Position numbers and translations under genes: made by a program | Notes under the pieces: generated by a model | The model's database searches: none | The model's input: only the letters and a program-made list of their open reading frames with translations | Told to the model about the DNA's origin: nothing | Assembly: GCF_000006445.2 (NCBI RefSeq) | Contig: NC_006048.2 | Location: forward strand, 1,240,001-1,304,000 | Reading direction: 5' to 3' | Length of the DNA stretch: 64,000 nucleotides | DNA from: Debaryomyces hansenii CBS767 | Taxonomy: Eukaryota > Ascomycota > Pichiomycetes > Serinales > Debaryomycetaceae | Shown: positions 19,217 to 29,800 of the stretch, in pieces | How the letters are laid out: each line of letters starts with the position of its first letter | Position numbering within the stretch: the stretch's first letter is position 1

Positions 19217-21103
19217 GACACAGACACAACTACTGCAAATACGGTGAGTGGCGTGGTAGTGGTATAACTGGGTATGAGGGCGGTTAAAAGTTCCAAAAAC
19301 AGTTGGCGACTTTCACATCACCGAGAGATAGCCGTATCTCAGGGCGAGTAGATTTGCTATTTCTAGCGGGAATGAGGTGGGTGGACCGTACCCAGGCTAA
19401 ATAAGCATGTAATAGCATACGACGGTTATCATACGGATGGTCTGTAGTATCATATCTCATATAATGATAAGCTGATATCATTTAGTCCGGCCAATATTGG
19501 TTATGTTCAACACATGGATGAATTGAGACGTTACATGGCAATGTGAAGCTAATACATCCCTGTAGCCGGTCTGATTATAGTTCTATCTAAGCTTCGCGTA
19601 ATATAAATGGAGGTGCAATCCGTGCATTTACCTAGCAGTGATGCCTGCTCGCCTGGATTAGCCGAAACAGAATATTTGGATAGTCATTGCGAGAATTTAA
19701 AAGCATGGAGACGTTGTACATACTATGGTACGACATTTTTACTTGCTCTAGAAGAACTAAATATATTCATTGTATATGGTAAATATTACCTGCCCACCTG
19801 TGCATGAAACCTCTGAAATGCTTCTAAATTATTGAGCTATTGAGCATGAGCTCCATTGAGTTGGTGGGGGAACAACAAGTTCTCAGGAAGCCAATGACTG
19901 CAAAAAACCTTGCTCGCGGGGTCAGGTCGAACGAAATTTTCCAATCCATTTATTCATTCACCATGTACGATATCACCATACTCGCTGATATTTCACTTGT
20001 GCCATGATCTATCGAAGGTCGACAATATAGAATTTGTTCTATCTACCAATTGTGTTCAGAATTCCTCATCTAAATTCAGAAGTTAATCCACAAAATCCAA
20101 ACTAATTACAACAAGCATTTAATGGATTAAATAATTTTATCTTTACAATATAAGAGTATTATCCTTATGAAATTAATATAGAAAATAATGAAAAAAAAAT
20201 AAAAAATAGTTATGATTTTATAGTCATAAATGATAGACTTTCATTAGTTGGTGTCCTTAATTCGTATTCTACAAGAATTTGATCAGGGTTAATTGATCAA
20301 AAAAATCAACTATTAAATCAAAAATCTTGACTATAAAGTCTTTTTTTTTTTGGCTTTTTTTTGATGTATGATTGGCTTTTTTTGGCATGGTGCTTTTAAC
20401 TTCTCGTGTATTTTATCATCGGTAATATCATATGATCCAGCTTTCTATATAATTCAATAAAGGTAATAAAGAAGTTACTAATCATATGGATTGGATAATT
20501 AGATTTCTAGAGAAGAATTTGCTATAAATGTAGTAAATTTTTTGGATGTCAATCTATAAAATTCCTATTTAAAATATCATTTTTTATTTCGTTCCATGAC
20601 TGTATTCTTGTCTGCTCACAGTTACTGTCATTGACAAAGAGCCATCATTTTTATTATCTTCGTTATCTTTATCATCTCTATTATCTTTATTATCTTTATC
20701 AGCCCCATCATTTTCACCTCTCCCACCAGCTTCTCCCTTTACCTCATTTCATCGTTCAAGATGTAGTCAATGTTCCCGACTGATGTCCTGTGGGAACCTC
20801 CAATGTCATAATATGCTTTAGCGACACTCGTAAATTAAGGCATAGAATTCACGTGTGATTAAAACGAATTTCTGGAATTCTTTGTCTGCCCTTTATAAAT
20901 GATTCGCATTCTATGCATATGCATAGGTTTTAGGCGAAGTTGTATTACCAAAAAGGGCCATTTTATTTCACCAACCTCATTCTTTTAAAACCTACAGGAA
21001 GCAAAAAAAATTCTATACTGCAGGTATTATTAGCCATATAGGAATTCAGAAAGACATAGAATAGTGTGAAAGAACACCACAAATCTGTTGGGTCTTGATG
21101 GCG

Positions 21104-21123
21104 ATATATATATATATATATAT
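21104..21123. repeat. (AT)10 microsatellite
   Basis: Ten uninterrupted AT dinucleotides in the long promoter region of the zinc-finger gene at 21411. Confidence 0.9.
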
Positions 21124-21410
21124 GTTGCTCAAGGATATTTCATTACTTGAGGTTGTGAAGTGACGGGAAAAATCTGGATAGGCACTTTATTTAAATATTA
21201 TTACCAAGGCGACGTGTCTGCTAGTGAGCAATTGAATAGATATATAATAAATTGTCCTCCAATAGCGAACATAAGCGATAATTATTTTAGGTTGAAGTCA
21301 TAGGTAATTGCAACAACAACCCGTACCTTACACATAATTCTTCACTTCAAGAAAATCTAGTTGGGACTTTTATGGATTTAAGTTCCTGAAATTATTGAAC
21401 CACAAACGAT

Positions 21411-22214
21411 ATGAGGGATTATCAGTTCCAGCCTTTTCCAAACGAACCGATTCCGGAGACTGATTTAGAGGTGGACGACAGCGATAGCACTTGCACCACG
21501 AATTACAACTTTGCTAGTACTGCTGTAGGTAATCTTTCTCCTACATATCAGCTGTCGAACTTGTCTCAGGTGCCAATAAATAATTACATTCAGCATCAAG
21601 TACCCTCGTATTCACAACCTTCTAACTACCCAGTCCATAATACTCCAATGATGAAGTATCTGCCAAACAATCAACTCAATACTACGGCATATCAACCTTA
21701 CCAATTTCCTCCGCAACTGGATTATTCATTACCAAATTCTTCATTTCCACTTGAGGAAACCCAAAGAACTATAGCAGAGTCATCTAGCATAAACCCACAA
21801 AGATACCCAGACATGACAACGCTAATTAACTCTAACTCGGGTATCAGAGGTCCTTTGGTGGAAAGTGTCTTCGTGGATAACAAAACTTGTAGTATTTGTG
21901 GAAAGAAAATAAGCCGTGATATGTTACGACATATGAGAACCCATCAATCAGTTGCAAGGTTCAAATGTAATTTCCTACAGAACCAGTGCAGTCATAAATC
22001 CAGACGGTTCAACAGACCTTATGATCATAAGAAACACTTGTTGAATCGTCACTTTAGATTCGACAGCCCCGAAGTAAAGAAAGTGCACAATCTAAACGAT
22101 AAACTAGGGCATTGGGGTACATGTCCTTGTGGTCAACGATATGTGGCAAAAGAGTGGTTAGAGAAGCATATTTTAACAACGAACGCGGACCATAAATGTC
22201 CCTTTGTTGAATAA
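21411..22214 (+). CDS. Zinc-finger protein, short paralogue (possibly Rme1-like)
   Basis: A 267-residue protein with a low-complexity N/P/Q/S/Y-rich N-terminus (1-160) and three linked zinc-finger-like modules at about 164-265. Finger 1 is C-x2-C-x10-H-x3-H (CSICGKKISRDMLRHMRTH), shorter than the usual x12 loop. Finger 2 is C-x6-C followed by H-x4-H, containing RRFNRPYDHKKHLLNRHF. Finger 3 starts TCPCGQRYVAKEW and has only one residue between its cysteines, where the paralogue at 23722 has two. The C-terminal block is clearly homologous to that paralogue; the N-termini are unrelated. It is probably a sequence-specific transcription factor. Resemblance to fungal Rme1-type fingers is a tentative recollection, so no symbol is given. 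Confidence 0.75.
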   Translation: MRDYQFQPFPNEPIPETDLEVDDSDSTCTTNYNFASTAVGNLSPTYQLSNLSQVPINNYIQHQVPSYSQPSNYPVHNTPMMKYLPNNQLNTTAYQPYQFPPQLDYSLPNSSFPLEETQRTIAESSSINPQRYPDMTTLINSNSGIRGPLVESVFVDNKTCSICGKKISRDMLRHMRTHQSVARFKCNFLQNQCSHKSRRFNRPYDHKKHLLNRHFRFDSPEVKKVHNLNDKLGHWGTCPCGQRYVAKEWLEKHILTTNADHKCPFVE

Positions 22215-22319
22215 ACTCATATCACGTATATTTGCATATAAAGTCTTAATTAGATTAACTAATTTTCACTTATAATCATCACACATTCGCATGTTTAGAT
22301 TACCATGTTTGTAGTAGCC

Positions 22320-23000
22320 TTACTCGAGGCTTTTGACTAGGTGGTCTAGTTCACTCGTTCCCACAGCCTTAACTACTGGGCCGTCGCCTTGCGTTAATGG
22401 TTCAGATGCCAAATGAACTGCAACCTTCGCAACCTCCTCTCCAGTAATAGGATAGGCCGTGAACTTGAATGGCGTTCCCTTGACCATATTCCCCCATTTT
22501 TGGAATATTTCGTTTGCTATTCCCTGTGATTTCTGACGTTTTCCTAATAAAGCACCGGGCCTAATAATAATAGTTCTGGGAAATTCCAAGGCAATAATAT
22601 CGTTTTCCAACTTTCCCTTCGACTTCAAGTAGAAAAGCATCGATGACTCGTTAGCTCCAAGCGATGACACTAACACAAACGTCTCAATTCCTGCTTCTTT
22701 AGCAGCTTTGGCGCATTCGTAGTTGATACCATAGTCAATCTTCTTGAAATTTTCAACTCCTCCTGCATCAGCCCTTGTGGTACCAAAAGCAGAGAAAAAA
22801 GTCCTCACCCCTTTGCTATTCTCTCTGATAACTTCTGGCCATTTAGCAGTATCCGTCTCGACAACACCTTGAACCTTATCGCGGCCATCAACTGGACGGC
22901 GACTAACAGTGTGAACCGTCTCAAACTTGTTTGATTCAGCTGCAACCTTCAATAATTGTGCTCCAACTAACCCAGTAGATCCAATAATAAAAGCACTCAT
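22320..23000 (-). CDS. FMP52: NAD(P)-binding short-chain protein Fmp52
   Basis: Atypical short-chain dehydrogenase/NAD(P)-binding protein, found with mitochondrial outer membrane in S. cerevisiae and related to human HTATIP2/TIP30. The 226 residues open with a Rossmann motif, FIIGSTGLVGAQLL (G-x-x-G-x-x-G at about 7-13). They continue with TFFSAFGTTRADAGG, the YECAKAAKEAGIETFVLVSS strand, FYLKSKGKLEN with the SDR-type Y-x-x-x-K, and TIIRPGALLGKR. Substrate unknown. It is transcribed opposite to, and lies between, two related zinc-finger genes, so the block could reflect a local duplication that spanned or leapfrogged FMP52. Confidence 0.88.
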   Translation of the reverse strand: MSAFIIGSTGLVGAQLLKVAAESNKFETVHTVSRRPVDGRDKVQGVVETDTAKWPEVIRENSKGVRTFFSAFGTTRADAGGVENFKKIDYGINYECAKAAKEAGIETFVLVSSLGANESSMLFYLKSKGKLENDIIALEFPRTIIIRPGALLGKRQKSQGIANEIFQKWGNMVKGTPFKFTAYPITGEEVAKVAVHLASEPLTQGDGPVVKAVGTSELDHLVKSLE

Positions 23001-23721
23001 GTCTGTATACTATATTTGTACTACAATTCCTATAGAAATTCAATTCTTCTTCCTATATCTATCTTATCTGCTAGTGATGATCACACCCAATTGAGTACTG
23101 ATGTTATATGCAGGTTTGTATAATTCTACTTTTGTTAAAATCATAGTTGATGATCAAGTCTGATAGTAAGAACTGCCTAGATGGGTTGGTCGGGATAGTA
23201 CCCGGCCCCTTACGGTTCTGTGTAGACCTCGAGGGTCGAAACACAGGTGGTTATGTTGCTCACCAGTAATTCGCAGTAATCGAAATGCACCTGTGGCATC
23301 AAAACTACTAGTGTAGAGAAGACCCATAAGGTATATCGACGCCATTAGGTCACGCACGGAGAGCTGGGGTATATAAAACTGAGGAATACCTGCAAATCTA
23401 CCCGTTTGATAAATGCTCCTGATAGTTCAGCAACTACCACCAGCAAAATAGGCTAAGCTGGTTTTGGAGGTTTTGTGTCATCTAAATTCCAACCCAAGCT
23501 TTATAATATTCATGAACAAGGTAAATTCAGTTGCTTCATAAGAACAATATTCTGATCGAAAAAGGATTGGAAAATATAGAAAAACGAATAGAAAAGGGTT
23601 ATTATCGACGATTAAGGTTTGATTATCATAGAAAATACGATATATTCTAAGATTTCATTGAAAAAATTATATTATTTACATTTGGAACACTTCAACAGTG
23701 GACCCGGTAAGCTTATGGATT
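23001..23721. other. Spacer between FMP52 and the second zinc-finger gene (721 bp)
   Basis: The segment at about 23170-23260 is unusually GC-rich and contains CGGGATAGTACCCG (arms CGGG/CCCG, 23190-23203) and, from about 23219, a potential hairpin (CTGTGT...ACACAG with inner GACC/GGTC). Inverted CGG-type half sites resemble zinc-cluster factor sites, but no factor can be named. The 300 bp before the zinc-finger start are AT-rich promoter. No gene seen. Confidence 0.5.
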
Positions 23722-25722
23722 ATGGCGAATATACATCCAAACCATTACACACAACAACAGAATCTAACTAATATAAGTACTAATTGTAATTATTGCGGAG
23801 AACCTAATAGTCAGTGCTGCTGTAAGTATAATCAAATGAAGCCAAGCAGGAATTTGGCAGATACCAGAAATGCCGATATGAATCCTAATTACCACCGAAG
23901 TGTGACAACATCGTCTTCGGAATCGACAGATACAACGGGCTCCAATAATAATAATCACAGCAATATAAATGTTCCGGTCCAGAGTTTGTTTGACCACCGT
24001 TGGTCGAACCCATCTGTTAACTACCCGGTGTACGTCAATAGTATGGCAAGCAACGATTCGGGGAATGCGACTATTGGTAGTGTATCGATGGACAATGCTA
24101 ACAACAAGTATTACTCGTCGGATAACCAGGTGAACTATGTCCAAACGCAAAATACTGGAAGCCAGGAACTCTATTCTGCATTCGAAGAATCACCACAGCC
24201 ATTGCAAGCGGAAATTCAAAGCGTTCCTCCTTCAAACATTAACTTACCCAAGCGGAAGCCTAGTGTCCAGACATCTGATAAAACCAAGTCGAAAAAATAT
24301 AACAGGATTCCGGTACGACAAGAGTTTTCCCATCTAAACAAACCTTCCCATGATTCGTCGCATCCGTCGGCTTATAATGATATGGGTGCAGATATGAATA
24401 GTTTTTTTAATTTTTCGAATAATGACTTTTCGAGTAACGATCTTTCTACTAATGACTTTGCAAGTGAATTTGCTGTTGGTGCTTTTGCCACTGGTGATTT
24501 CAATAACGACTTCGCTAATATTAGTGATAACAATGATAACATATCGGGCACCGAAAATTCAATAGCATATAACCTGGTGCCATTACCAACAAACGATGAC
24601 ACTACAGGTGATAGTACTATCAAATTACAAAAGAAAAACAAGAAGCCGGAATTTCACCTCCCATTGGACAATTTAAATAATCGCAATGTGATGTTCCTGA
24701 AATTGACCGATTTAACTGCATCATCTCCATCTGACTCAAGCGTGGATAAATACGACCATCTTAAGATCATGGAACCGGACTTAGGTCTTGGCTACGATCA
24801 TGATTTTAGAAATAATTTTCAAGATAATATAACACCTTCAATGAAACCTCCAGGTACAAATACTCAGGAATATTTTGAGGTTTATAACCTAAGCGATACT
24901 GGCGGTGAAGATAGTTATAAAAATGTCAATATTGACAATGATTACGAAGGTATTAATAGTGGCAGCAACACTGATACTTCGCAAACCGATACCCACAAAT
25001 TGACTAACCGAATGAGCTCAAGTTATAACGATCGTGGTGGATTAACACGTCCACGTTTAAATTATGCCCAAAGTTTCAATAGTGCACTCGATTCCAAGCC
25101 CAGTATAGGGCCCTCATTGAATGGATTCAATTTTGATACGGGCGTAACAAAAAACATACCTGGTGCGTACCGTAGCACGAGTGACGGGCCTCCAGAAACA
25201 AACAACGACGATCCAGCTCCTTTGAATAAGAAGAACTTGCTCGTGAAAACGCAGCAAAACTACTCGCATCTTGATATTCAGAGACCCATCTTTGAACGAG
25301 CCGATTCAAACCAGAGTCTCAACAGCGTTGGGTCCATTGGCTCAGCAACCAAGAAAAAGAGGAGTCCGAAGGGTGCTGTGTGTTCAGTATGTGACAAGTA
25401 CATCAGTCGTGACCTTACAAGACATATGAGAATTCATGATGACGTTGGTCGTTTTCAGTGTGTCTATCCGAAATCAATGTGTAACCACAAAACAGGCTAC
25501 TTCAACCGTCCGTACGACTACAAGAAGCATTTGCTACATATGCATTTCAAGTTTGATGATCCAAAAGGTAAAACTGCTCATACATTGACTGACAAATTGC
25601 CTCTAATAGGGTCTTGTCAAGCTTGTGGTGCCAGATTTTCGGCTAATGATTGGCTTGATTCCCATATTTTAACGAATAATAAGAACCAAAAGTGTCTGTA
25701 TCTTAGATACGAAACTAATTAA
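23722..25722 (+). CDS. Zinc-finger protein, long paralogue (possibly Rme1-like)
   Basis: A 666-residue protein from the ATG at 23722 (MANIHPNHYTQQQ). An upstream in-frame GTG at 23698 is not a credible start. Residues 1-550 are low-complexity (N, S, D, Q rich), including a cysteine cluster NCNYCGEPNSQCCCKYN near residue 25-41 and an F/S/N/D repeat-like patch near 225-260. A basic linker (KKKRSPKG) precedes three finger modules at about 556-660: CSVCDKYISRDLTRHMRIH (C-x2-C-x10-H-x3-H), a C-x6-C/H-x4-H module with GYFNRPYDYKKHLLHMHFKF, and CQACGARFSANDWLDSH. The last 105 residues are homologous to the protein at 21411. Probably a transcription factor; Rme1 is the best guess, held loosely. Confidence 0.8.
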   Translation: MANIHPNHYTQQQNLTNISTNCNYCGEPNSQCCCKYNQMKPSRNLADTRNADMNPNYHRSVTTSSSESTDTTGSNNNNHSNINVPVQSLFDHRWSNPSVNYPVYVNSMASNDSGNATIGSVSMDNANNKYYSSDNQVNYVQTQNTGSQELYSAFEESPQPLQAEIQSVPPSNINLPKRKPSVQTSDKTKSKKYNRIPVRQEFSHLNKPSHDSSHPSAYNDMGADMNSFFNFSNNDFSSNDLSTNDFASEFAVGAFATGDFNNDFANISDNNDNISGTENSIAYNLVPLPTNDDTTGDSTIKLQKKNKKPEFHLPLDNLNNRNVMFLKLTDLTASSPSDSSVDKYDHLKIMEPDLGLGYDHDFRNNFQDNITPSMKPPGTNTQEYFEVYNLSDTGGEDSYKNVNIDNDYEGINSGSNTDTSQTDTHKLTNRMSSSYNDRGGLTRPRLNYAQSFNSALDSKPSIGPSLNGFNFDTGVTKNIPGAYRSTSDGPPETNNDDPAPLNKKNLLVKTQQNYSHLDIQRPIFERADSNQSLNSVGSIGSATKKKRSPKGAVCSVCDKYISRDLTRHMRIHDDVGRFQCVYPKSMCNHKTGYFNRPYDYKKHLLHMHFKFDDPKGKTAHTLTDKLPLIGSCQACGARFSANDWLDSHILTNNKNQKCLYLRYETN

Positions 25723-25834
25723 CTCATTTCTTGTATGTATCTTCAATTACACGATTCTTTACATAATTATACCTTCTCATTTTGCAACTAATCGCAGTTT
25801 GAGTAGTTTAGCGACTTCTATTGTAGAAATTTAA

Positions 25835-25875
25835 TTTGCGCATCAAAAAACCTATACGAACAAGAAAATTGCTCA
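25835..25875 (+). promoter_or_regulatory. Two Mac1-type copper-response-like sites upstream of the Ctr gene
   Basis: TTTGCGCA at 25835-25842 fits the Mac1 consensus TTTGC(T/G)C(A/G), and ATTGCTCA at 25868-25875 fits at 7 of 8 positions in the same orientation. They lie about 119-159 bp before the copper-transporter start. Paired sites of this type activate CTR genes under copper starvation in other yeasts; the function here is inferred. Confidence 0.5.
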
Positions 25876-25993
25876 TTAGAAAATTGTTCAGGAAGTATTT
25901 GTGTATAAATAAAACTGGTTTACCGTGTCTTGAATTGTAGAATTATGTATGCTAATTGTATTATCCTTTCAAGTAAATAATAATTAACTGAAA

Positions 25994-26740
25994 ATGAGTT
26001 ATATGAAACGTCACGGTATGGCAGGAATGGACATGGGGTCGATGTCAATGGCATCTGCAACCATGGATATGGGATCTACAACTGCAAGTATGGACATGGG
26101 AGCAATGTCATCGTCGACAATGGATATGGGTGGTATGGATATGGATCATGGTATGCACATGTACTTTGTAGGAGACTATTTGGATTACCCAGTCTTGTTC
26201 AAAGGCCTTACAGCTTCAAACGGGGGCCAGGCATTCGGGATATTCCTTCTTTTATTTGTCATTGGTGTATTTGTCCGAGGACTTGACTTTACAAGCAAAT
26301 ATTTGGAACAAGTAGTTTGGCAAAATCCAAATTATGTTTATGCTTGCCATACGCCTTCACCTAACGGTGCGGTGAATGTACCGATTGCAACAGATGGTAA
26401 TTGCTGTGGAGATAACACCAGAAATGATACTACGGCTGATTCCATCAGAAAAACCAATTCCTCGTCCCTGGCTGTAGGGCAGCAGGAACACGAGGTACCT
26501 TATGCGACATCGCAGCCGTCAAAGTTACCAATGGCTTCGAAGTTATTCAGAAATATAATTAGACTTGCCTTGTGTATACTTCCTGAGCTCTTTGGCTTCG
26601 CTTTGATGTTGGCTGCTATGACCTTTTCAGTGTTGTATTTTTTTGCAGTCGTGTTGGGTTTGGGTATTGGTAGATTTATCTTTGATAGATTATCTGACCG
26701 TATGAACATAAGACCGAGCGCATCTATTCTACATTGCTAG
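25994..26740 (+). CDS. CTR1: Ctr-family high-affinity copper transporter
   Basis: Plasma-membrane Cu(I) importer of the Ctr family, 248 residues. The extracellular N-terminus (1-52) is full of methionine motifs (MAGMDMGSMSM, MDMGGMDMDHGMHM). TM1 follows near 76-95 (FGIFLLLFVIGVFVRGL). A long cytosolic loop carries cysteine and polar residues. TM2 and TM3 are at about 188-230. TM2 has the pore motif MLAAM (M-x3-M) and TM3 has GLGIG (G-x3-G), both diagnostic. It ends HC, a possible cytosolic Cu(I) ligand as in other Ctr proteins. Whether it is orthologous to Ctr1 or Ctr3 is unclear; the symbol follows the plasma-membrane members of CUG-clade yeasts. Confidence 0.85.
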   Translation: MSYMKRHGMAGMDMGSMSMASATMDMGSTTASMDMGAMSSSTMDMGGMDMDHGMHMYFVGDYLDYPVLFKGLTASNGGQAFGIFLLLFVIGVFVRGLDFTSKYLEQVVWQNPNYVYACHTPSPNGAVNVPIATDGNCCGDNTRNDTTADSIRKTNSSSLAVGQQEHEVPYATSQPSKLPMASKLFRNIIRLALCILPELFGFALMLAAMTFSVLYFFAVVLGLGIGRFIFDRLSDRMNIRPSASILHC

Positions 26741-26836
26741 TTAATAAGATGGTTTTTTGACGCTACGACAAAACATACTGTGGTCAGTTTAATAAATATG
26801 TACTTGTACAAAATAAGTTTAATATATTAATAAAGT

Positions 26837-29800
26837 TTAGGTTAAAATTTCGGTAATCTTTCTCTCTAGCTCACTAAACTTCGACTTGTGGAATGAGCTT
26901 CCTCGTCCGTCAGCTAGCTTCTCGCTATAGAGTAATCTGACAAGATTTTGTATTTCTTTCGAAGTAAACTTCAAATGGTTCCTCTTAACTATTTCTAGAA
27001 ATTCTTGCTCGTGTTTAGTGAACAATTCATAGTACACTGATGGCTTAGTAAAATTAACACTTTCAGCATCATTCATCACATTCCGCAACATTTGTTGTAA
27101 GGTGAATATATTCAATAATATTTTCTTAACACCATTAGTATTTATCTTAGGGATAATATAAGACCCTTTTATCATTACTTCGCTCAAGAATTTTGGTAAT
27201 CCAACGAAAACTCCGTTCTTCTCGTTATCATTTAGGATATTATTTAACTTATTTTCCACAGCAAAAGCTTCTTTGTTATATAATCCAATGTATTGATCAG
27301 CGTCTCCTGGCTCTGAACTTGGAAGCCATTCACCTTCTTTGAACGATCTTCCAATATAGTAAATAGCTTTGCACCTTAAATCATATCGAAGTGCAACTAA
27401 GGCACCGTCTCTTATGGTCTCAAATGTTCTAATAATTTCATTAAACTGGTGAACCTTATCAGAATTTAATGCTAAGTATATGTTTTTTTGTTTATTATCC
27501 AAATTTTTAGGGCTTGTGAGACCATTTTCAAGGAAACACCAATCATGCTTCAACTTATCTACTGTGGATAGCTTGACTGTGTCAACATCATCATTATAAA
27601 CTGTGTAATTTGATTCTTTTTTCATTGATGGTAACCATGTCAATATCCAAGTTGTTGTTAGTAAAAGATAACATACCTGGTTAATAGAGTCATTGTCTAA
27701 GAAATCATCCTTTGTTATATCAAAAATGTGTTTAGACTTGTCATTATTATATGTCATAATTTCAATTTCTTTATCAAGTAATGCATCTAAATCTTTTGGA
27801 GTTGAGTCTTGTTGTAATATAATGTTTGATATCTCAATCAAGGCTGGTATACGCATCCAAGAATTGAGCTGCAGGCTAGGTTTCGATGTATTATTCCCGT
27901 GTATTGAAACTTCATCTTGGTTGTGTGCTCCACTTGGAAGCAATAATTCGTTATAAAATTGTGCATAAGTATCTGAGAATCTTCTCAAAAAATGCAAGCA
28001 TAAATCACTAAAATCTCTGCGGTATGTTAAAGATGTGTTTAAAACTGAACAAGCATTGGTGAATAAGCGTCTAAAATCTAATGCATTTTGAAATATCATT
28101 GCAGAAGAATTACTAGTAGTATTAATTACAAGTGAATTTGAATCACTTTCAACTTGATCCAACGGCGTAACCTCTGATTTAAAGCCCGACAACACAGAGT
28201 TACTAATATCTGGGTTTTCATGTTCAGCAATAGAATTTTGCTCAAAATTAGATTTACCACTAACATATTCCCTGAACGCATTATCGAGATTCTCCTTCAA
28301 CCTTGGAAGGAAAGAACCTTTCATAAACTCGTTAAAGAACTTAAGGGCTGTATTATTATGAGTGTTGGAAGTAGTCCCTTCTTCTGCAAAATTAGCAAAT
28401 AATCTTTGAGATCCGGCAATAAAGACCAATAAAAATTCTAGAATTATTCTCATATTAAATATATTCTTAGGAACAAGAACTTCCACCATAGCATTAAACG
28501 TTTCATTCTTAATATATGGAGATTCAATCTCGAACGAGTTTGCCTTGGTATTACTTCCAATTTTATTTTCTGAATCAGATAAAACGAAGCCAGGAAACAT
28601 ATCTTGCAATATAGTTTTCATGTCTTCTGTAGTCTTCGCCGACTTGTCATAGGAAACGTCCTCTAGTTTAAATAAATCACTTCTCAGCAAAACATCGTGT
28701 AAACTACTTTGTTTATTTATTTCATTACCTCCATTAATCGGATTCAAACCAAAAACTGGGACGTCATATGTATAGTTGATCATTAAGGCTCGTAATTCCT
28801 TTCTGATCGAACCCCAGATATTATCAAAGCTATGACTTATGTTGTATGAGTCTCTAATCTTGATCTTTTCAACAATCTCAGTTACCACTTTATGCTTTTG
28901 TAAAACTGCTAAAGCTTTAATGAATATAGATCCAAACAAGTCTTGTAGTATAACAACTGAGTAATCATTAAAAGTACTTCCACTTATCATATCTGTAGCA
29001 TAAGAATGATCTAGGTTCTTCAATTTTGCTAATTTATTCAAATGTTGCATATTTCTCAGTTTAGCCTCTTCAGTTGTCCTATTTATTAATCCATGTAATT
29101 CTTGTTGGTTTGAATTTATGAGAATTTCCAATACTTGTGGTAAACGATTCAACTTGGACGCGGTGTTCAATAACTTATATATGTAATGATAGGACTTTGA
29201 GTTATCATTCAGGGCTGCATCAAGCATTATTGAATAATCTGTTTCAGAGTCACTATTAGAATAATGTGCGTGAAGTTTGGGAAGTTGGTTGACAATAAAT
29301 TCCTCGACCGGTTCAGTAAAGCAATCAGCAATTTCTGATATATCTAAGTTCGCTGAATTATAGATATATTGCTCTAGATTATTCAGTTCCGTAATCAATG
29401 CCTTTATCGAGGATAACTGAGGCTTTCCCGAGGTACCTAACGCCTGCCATGAAAGGGCACTGTTTCCTGTAGACCCATCATTCAGTAATGACACATTCTT
29501 TAAGTATATTTCGTTCTGCAACTCATCAACAATCATATCGAACAAATTATTGGACTGCAGTTCCAAATAACTTCTGGTGGTGCTCATTGCCGATAATGAC
29601 CATAAATTATATTGTTCTGCAACCTTATAGCCATGGGATATCACATCGTACACTTGATGTATTTTTTTATCAATAATAAGCTGGTCAATCTTATCGGGTA
29701 TCGAGACCAATTCATCCATTGCATCCAAAATTTCAATCATTTCAGAATATCTTGCAGACGTTTGGTTCAATTCCGTTAACACGTCTGAACGATTATGAAT

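Larger units (their letters stand above)
18866..21410. other. Gene-poor spacer upstream of RPL15 and the first zinc-finger gene (2.5 kb)
   Basis: The longest gene-free stretch in the window. Seen within it: the RPL15 promoter side with a 24-bp tandem repeat (19169-19216); a mixed-composition segment (19280-19900) with only short open frames (the 66-codon frame at 19607-19807 has no family signal); a very AT-rich zone with A and T runs at 20120-20420; a minus-strand coding-like patch broken between frames (20584-20834); and an (AT)10 run at 21104-21123. The 1-kb AT-rich right part probably serves as the long promoter of the zinc-finger gene at 21411. I saw no tRNA A/B boxes. Confidence 0.6.

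Noticed and set aside
19607..19807. 66-codon plus-strand open frame in the RPL15/zinc-finger spacer
   Set aside because: No domain or similarity recognised; isolated within 2.5 kb lacking other coding signal.
20080..20117. Possible retrotransposon LTR end (sequence finishing ...ATTACAACA)
   Set aside because: No matching TGTTG-type start, target-site duplication, primer-binding site or second copy found.
23698..23721. Upstream GTG extension of the long zinc-finger protein
   Set aside because: GTG is not a usual start in yeast nuclear genes; the next in-frame codon is ATG at 23722 and the upstream frame soon meets a stop.
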